Source of the DNA: a bacterium
GTDB lineage: Bacteria > Bdellovibrionota > Bdellovibrionia > Bdellovibrionales > Bdellovibrionaceae
Assembly: GCA_019752925.1 (NCBI GenBank)
Contig: JAIELP010000008.1
Coordinates: forward strand, 37,223 to 101,222
DNA length: 64,000 bases
Direction: 5' to 3'
Part shown: piece by piece, positions 62,447 through 64,000 of the stretch
Layout: every line of letters begins with the position of its first letter
Numbering within the stretch: the stretch's first letter is position 1
Notes under the pieces: generated by a model
Seen by the model: only the letters and a program-made list of their open reading frames with translations
Databases searched by the model: none
Told to the model about the DNA's origin: nothing
Made by a program: the position numbers and the translations under genes

Positions 62447-64000
62447 TTATTGGCCAACGGCCTTTTTAACTGCTAGGTCAGCTTGTACTAAGCCTGCGCC
62501 GAATTGATTTGTGTCGTTCGGCGCAAGTGGGCGAGCTGTTGAAGTTAGGATAGCTCTAACTTGCGCTGGAGTTAATTTTTTGTTTGCAGATCTGATTAAT
62601 GCTACAACGCCTGCTACATGTGGTGTGGCCATTGAAGTACCGTCAAAAGCTGCATAGTCAGAAGGAGAAGTTGAAACAGCTGCTGCTACGCCTTCGCCTC
62701 TTGTTAAAGCGTCAACAATGGATTGGCCAGTTGTTTGCTCAACCATTACTACCGGTAAGTTAATTAATGAACCATCTTCAGATAATGAACCTTGCATTAG
62801 GCCCGGTTTGTTATTGTAGATGATTACGCCAGCAGCTTTAGCTGCGATAGCATTAGAAACTTTGTCAGCAAATTTGATTTCTCCGCGGCTGATTAATGCG
62901 AATTTTCCTTCAACATTAACGCCAGCGAAATCTTCTGGTTTACCAAAACCCGGAATTGCTACTAATTGATTTACAACCGGAGTTGCAAATAACTCAGTAC
63001 CACCGAATGCAGAAGACTTAACAACAGATTTAACGCCGTTAACTTCTAATTCAACTTTACTTTCGCGACCAGAGCCACGAGGGATTGAAGAAACAACCGC
63101 TGCACCAGGTGCTGCGATATCTAACTCAGGACCCCATTGAGAGAAGTTTGTTTTAGCTAAAGTTGAGTCTAAAGCGCCAACTGCAACTACTGTTGGGAAA
63201 GCCGCTGGGAAGCTTACGCCACATGTATTTGGAGCAAATGGGTTGCCTGCGCCACCACATTTAGGATCATTTTTATTAGGAGAATAATTAGGCGTATCCG
63301 CACCGTTACCAGAAGCAGCTACAACTACAACACCAGCTTTGTCAGCTTTAGCTACAGCGGTTTTTTCGCCGTTGCCGCCAACAGGTCCACCTAAAGACAT
63401 GCTGATGACGTCAACTTTTTCTTGGATACCCCAGTTGATACCTTCAACGATTGCAATGTTAGAGCAACCTTCAGCACCACATACACGACCCATTAAAAGT
63501 TTAGCTTTTGGAGCTACACCAGTGAAACCGTTAGCTTCATTGTAAACACCTAACACGGTACCAGAACAGTGAGTTCCGTGACCTTCAGTATCGTTATAAT
63601 CAGCTGAATCAACTTGTCCATTAGCGCCTTCAGTGAAGTTTCTGCCTTTTTCGAAGTTAGGAGCGATTGCCGGATGTTCAGCATCGATACCAGTATCTAA
63701 AACAAGAACTCTTGATTTAGAACCTGCACCAGATAATGCCCAAGCATCACCAGCGTTAACAGCTAAAATACCCCATGGAGTTGCTTCGCCTTCTTTAAAT
63801 TCAGGAGAAGTTAAGCCATTATTTCTAGGTTGTTGTTGGCGACGACGTGCTTTTTCTAAAACATCAACACGTTGTAAAGACATTTTAAAACCATTAACAG
63901 GTTTTGGAGCCGGGAAGAAAGTTTCTGCAACAACAGATTCAACTTCCGGGTGATTCTTCAAACGATCAACTAAAGTTGCGTTTTTAGTTTTTAAAACGAT
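62447..64000 (-). CDS. Secreted subtilisin-like serine protease with PA domain (partial, 5' end cut)
   Basis: The frame stays open to the window edge (64000), so the signal peptide and true start lie outside. The visible N-terminus (VDRLKNHPEVESVVAE) is the end of an I9-type propeptide. The S8 triad is complete: Asp in VLDTGID, His in GHGTHCSG, Ser in GTSMATPHVAGV. A PA domain is inserted before the Ser (GKFALISRGEIKFADK, GVIIYNNKPG). It is a broad-specificity extracellular protease and the fifth secreted peptidase in the window. A terminator follows at 62400-62423. Confidence 0.94.
   Translation of the reverse strand: MVLKTKNATLVDRLKNHPEVESVVAETFFPAPKPVNGFKMSLQRVDVLEKARRRQQQPRNNGLTSPEFKEGEATPWGILAVNAGDAWALSGAGSKSRVLVLDTGIDAEHPAIAPNFEKGRNFTEGANGQVDSADYNDTEGHGTHCSGTVLGVYNEANGFTGVAPKAKLLMGRVCGAEGCSNIAIVEGINWGIQEKVDVISMSLGGPVGGNGEKTAVAKADKAGVVVVAASGNGADTPNYSPNKNDPKCGGAGNPFAPNTCGVSFPAAFPTVVAVGALDSTLAKTNFSQWGPELDIAAPGAAVVSSIPRGSGRESKVELEVNGVKSVVKSSAFGGTELFATPVVNQLVAIPGFGKPEDFAGVNVEGKFALISRGEIKFADKVSNAIAAKAAGVIIYNNKPGLMQGSLSEDGSLINLPVVMVEQTTGQSIVDALTRGEGVAAAVSTSPSDYAAFDGTSMATPHVAGVVALIRSANKKLTPAQVRAILTSTARPLAPNDTNQFGAGLVQADLAVKKAVGQ

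Noticed and set aside
1..64000. tRNA, rRNA, CRISPR arrays, riboswitches, defence islands, prophage genes
   Set aside because: Scanned by eye on both strands; no cloverleaf, repeat-spacer pattern, B12 or other riboswitch core, or phage/defence gene set was found. Covariance-model searches would be decisive for small RNAs.

Overview
The window looks like a chromosomal segment from an AT-leaning Gram-negative bacterium, most likely a Bdellovibrio-type member of the Bdellovibrionota. Several things point there: lipoproteins, LspA and TolC/RND parts show a diderm envelope; there are five secreted proteases and two secreted HNH nucleases; a fused B12-dependent acyl-CoA mutase (IcmF) and a full set of fatty-acid and amino-acid degradation genes suit a cell that feeds on other cells; and a lone LuxR regulator, PilZ-like and FecR proteins fit the lineage. 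The assignment is inference from content, not a database match. I see no rRNA, tRNA, CRISPR array, prophage or plasmid functions.

Layout. 1-3.4 kb: end of an FAD dehydrogenase, two small secreted proteins and a DEAD-box RNA helicase with an Arg/Gly-rich tail. 3.4-5.3 kb: squalene-synthase-like enzyme and a secreted trypsin. 5.3-10.2 kb: a minus-strand catabolic operon (3-hydroxyacyl-CoA dehydrogenase, enoyl-CoA hydratase, IcmF). 10.3-15 kb: secreted proteins, an acyltransferase, a divergent RelA/SpoT-like protein and a lipoprotein. 15.2-21.1 kb: a probable signalling group (CHASE2 adenylate cyclase, PilZ-like protein, TPR/beta-barrel protein, periplasmic FecR protein), then lspA. 22.5-29.8 kb: fadJ-fadI, the malic enzyme maeB and hflX. 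29.9-32.7 kb: two unknown exported proteins, a thioesterase and a LuxR regulator. 33-38.6 kb: CCA/poly(A) polymerase, queG, a barrel protein, a formimidoylglutamase-like enzyme and threonine aldolase. 38.6-42.3 kb: peroxiredoxin overlapping a lipoprotein gene, fadD and a Tat-exported HiPIP. 42.4-51.3 kb: selO facing a cysteine-poor glutaredoxin-like gene, then an efflux operon (TetR, TolC, RND pump, ABC exporter) preceded by a tiny Cys-rich lipoprotein gene. 51.4-64 kb: nucleases, methyltransferases, an S9 peptidase, a protease with a P domain, an S1-domain protein, NMO-family enzyme, PpiC, an RDD protein, a 283-bp inverted-repeat element and a subtilisin cut by the window edge.

How the genes fit together: secreted trypsins, subtilisin, S9 peptidase and HNH nucleases would break down external protein and DNA; FadD, FadJ, FadI, the IcmF operon, HutG-like and LtaE enzymes would oxidise the resulting lipids and amino acids; malic enzyme would link the TCA cycle to pyruvate and NADPH.

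The most unusual points are a same-strand overlap of about 284 bp in which a lipoprotein tail and a Lys-rich peroxiredoxin tail are both read; terminator-like or ribosome-site-masking hairpins lying over start codons (near 1.14, 14.35 and 32.3 kb); a degenerate RelA/SpoT-like protein; a glutaredoxin-like protein without active-site cysteines next to selO; an RND operon without an adaptor gene; and a MITE-like element with 27-bp perfect inverted ends.
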